In this document: piece after piece, positions 14,608 to 15,365 of the stretch
How positions within the stretch are numbered: the first letter of the stretch is position 1
How the letters are laid out: every line of letters starts with the position of its first letter
NCBI GenBank assembly: GCA_021799315.1
Contig: JAJZAR010000025.1
Coordinates: 1 to 15,365 of the forward strand
Direction of reading: 5' to 3'
Source: Thermoplasmata archaeon
GTDB taxonomy: Archaea; Thermoplasmatota; Thermoplasmata; Thermoplasmatales; Thermoplasmataceae
DNA length: 15,365 bases
Program-made: the position numbers and the translations under genes
The notes under the pieces: model-generated
What the model saw: the letters and a program-made list of their open reading frames with translations, nothing else
What the model was told of the DNA's origin: nothing
Databases searched by the model: none

Positions 14608-14619
14608 ATATTAAATATA
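14608..14619 (-). promoter_or_regulatory. TATA box for the thiolase operon
   Basis: On the minus strand this reads TATATTTAATAT, a strong AT-rich box centred about 35 nt before the thiolase ATG. Transcription would begin near 14588, giving a leader of roughly nine bases that includes most of the Shine-Dalgarno motif. Confidence 0.45.
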
Positions 14620-14620
14620 C

Positions 14621-14649
14621 TTTCGATATCGACATACGAAATCGACATA
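14621..14649. promoter_or_regulatory. Direct repeat and palindrome, candidate operator
   Basis: ATCGACATA occurs at 14628-14636 and again at 14641-14649 (13-bp period). The perfect palindrome TCGATATCGA (14623-14632) overlaps the first copy, and TTTCG / CGAAA form outer inverted arms (14621-14625, 14637-14641). The cluster lies immediately upstream of the thiolase TATA box, where a bound regulator could affect both divergent units. The factor is unknown. Confidence 0.4.
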
Positions 14650-14680
14650 TTATTAAAACAGAATTCCATTGGGAAATAAA

Positions 14681-14710
14681 TAAGCTACCTAAGTCATAAT
14701 TAGTAGCTTA
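14681..14710. promoter_or_regulatory. Strong dyad/hairpin upstream of etfB
   Basis: TAAGCTAC (14681-14688) is perfectly complementary to GTAGCTTA (14703-14710). Allowing one bulged C, the stem extends to 11 bp (TAAGCTA plus CTAA against TTAG plus TAGCTTA) around a 7-nt loop. It sits 13 nt before the etfB ribosome site, so it could act as a DNA operator or as an RNA hairpin in the leader. Confidence 0.4.
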
Positions 14711-14737
14711 TGAATCACCAGTGAGGTGCAACTGAAT

Positions 14738-15365
14738 ATGAGTATTAACATAGTTGTTTTAGTAAAGCAGATAATAGATATAGATCAGTTGAAAACTGAT
14801 TCTTCCACAGGGGAACCTTTGACCCAGAATATTCCTCTTAGAGTGGAGAATCTCAGTAAAAATGCCATAGAGGCAGCAGTGCAACTGAAGGAAAAGAATG
14901 GAGGCAAGGTTACAGCAATCATCTTTGGTACTGATAAATCAAACAGTGCAATGAAAGAGGCCTATGCTATGGGAGTCGATGAAGGGCATATCATTACTGG
15001 ATATAAGGGGAACAACCCTGCTCTTACGGCTTCAGTGTTGTCAAAAAAGATCAAAGAGTTGGGCGAGGTTGATTGTGTCATTCTGGGCAACCAGTCAGCG
15101 GATTCCTATACAGGGCTGTTGCCAGGCATGCTTTCACGTTCTCTTGGATTTTCCCTTCTGGGAAATGGAACTGGCATAGAAGTTGATGGTGATGGATTTA
15201 GAATTAAGAGAATTCTGGATGAAAAGGATGAAACCATTAGAGCGCAGAAGCCGTGCATTATTTCTGTAACTCAGGAGATCAATCAACCGCGTTTGCCTCC
15301 AGTTCTGCAGATAATGGCTGCCGGAAGGAAGCCCATTAATGTTACAGCCATGGATGCACAGTCCT
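14738..15365 (+). CDS. etfB: Electron transfer flavoprotein, beta subunit (partial, cut by window end)
   Basis: 209 residues are visible; the family has ~250-260, so about 50 are missing past the edge. EtfB binds AMP and, with EtfA, forms the flavoprotein that takes electrons from acyl-CoA dehydrogenases. The N-terminus MSINIVVLVKQ is typical, followed by AIEAAVQLKEKNGGKVTAI (44-61), AYAMGVDEGH (75-84), the nucleotide-binding-fold segment ILGNQSADSYTG (115-126), and the family signature INQPRLPPVLQIMAAGRKPI (181-200). GAGGTG lies 9 nt before ATG 14738. The gene is divergent from the thiolase/acyl-CoA dehydrogenase operon, which fits coordinated control of electron acceptor and dehydrogenases. 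etfA probably follows outside the window. Confidence 0.93.
   Translation, partial: MSINIVVLVKQIIDIDQLKTDSSTGEPLTQNIPLRVENLSKNAIEAAVQLKEKNGGKVTAIIFGTDKSNSAMKEAYAMGVDEGHIITGYKGNNPALTASVLSKKIKELGEVDCVILGNQSADSYTGLLPGMLSRSLGFSLLGNGTGIEVDGDGFRIKRILDEKDETIRAQKPCIISVTQEINQPRLPPVLQIMAAGRKPINVTAMDAQS

Noticed and set aside
1..15365. CRISPR arrays, tRNA genes, insertion sequences and attachment sites
   Set aside because: No regularly spaced repeats, no tRNA-like cloverleaf and no transposase or terminal inverted repeats were found on reading both strands.

Overview
The window begins inside the 3' end of a 23S rRNA gene of archaeal type. Several protein genes follow with TATA-like boxes about 23-28 nt before their start codons, while other genes carry Shine-Dalgarno motifs matching AGGAGGTGATC. 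The AT-rich DNA, the 23S gene with no 5S gene in the sequence that follows it, and the gene set (Mrp ATPase, PduO-type adenosyltransferase, acyl-CoA dehydrogenases, thiolase, ETF) suggest a heterotrophic archaeon of the Thermoplasmata, such as a Ferroplasma/Cuniculiplasma relative. This placement is inferred from sequence style; no search was possible.

Layout. 1-290: 23S 3' end, then a T-rich terminator. 487-1269: zinc-ribbon multi-pass membrane protein. 1314-2180 (minus): Mrp/NBP35-type Fe-S carrier ATPase. 2338-9647 (plus): a compact operon with a possible 79-residue leader ORF, then glgB, glgE, treS and maltokinase, every junction overlapping or abutting. 9649-10182 (minus): PduO-type cob(I)alamin adenosyltransferase, convergent with the maltokinase gene. 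10327-10800 (plus): unrecognised four-helix membrane protein. 10801-11275: no intact gene, possibly decayed coding DNA. 14579 down to 11276 (minus): thiolase, canonical acyl-CoA dehydrogenase, and a shortened acyl-CoA dehydrogenase paralogue lacking the usual catalytic glutamate. 14738 to the end (plus): electron transfer flavoprotein beta subunit, divergent from the thiolase operon and truncated by the window edge.

How the genes work together. The central operon encodes all four steps of the GlgE route: TreS (trehalose to maltose), maltokinase (maltose plus ATP to maltose 1-phosphate), GlgE (maltosyl transfer onto alpha-1,4-glucan) and GlgB (branching). This pathway was worked out in actinobacteria, and a complete four-gene set in an archaeal-looking contig is the main result here. 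It would let the cell convert trehalose into a branched storage glucan without ADP-glucose. The right-hand part is an acyl-CoA oxidation module: dehydrogenases pass electrons to ETF and thiolase cleaves the 3-ketoacyl-CoA. The hydratase and hydroxyacyl-CoA dehydrogenase steps are not in the window. The two units share a divergent control region with a direct repeat, a palindrome and a strong hairpin.
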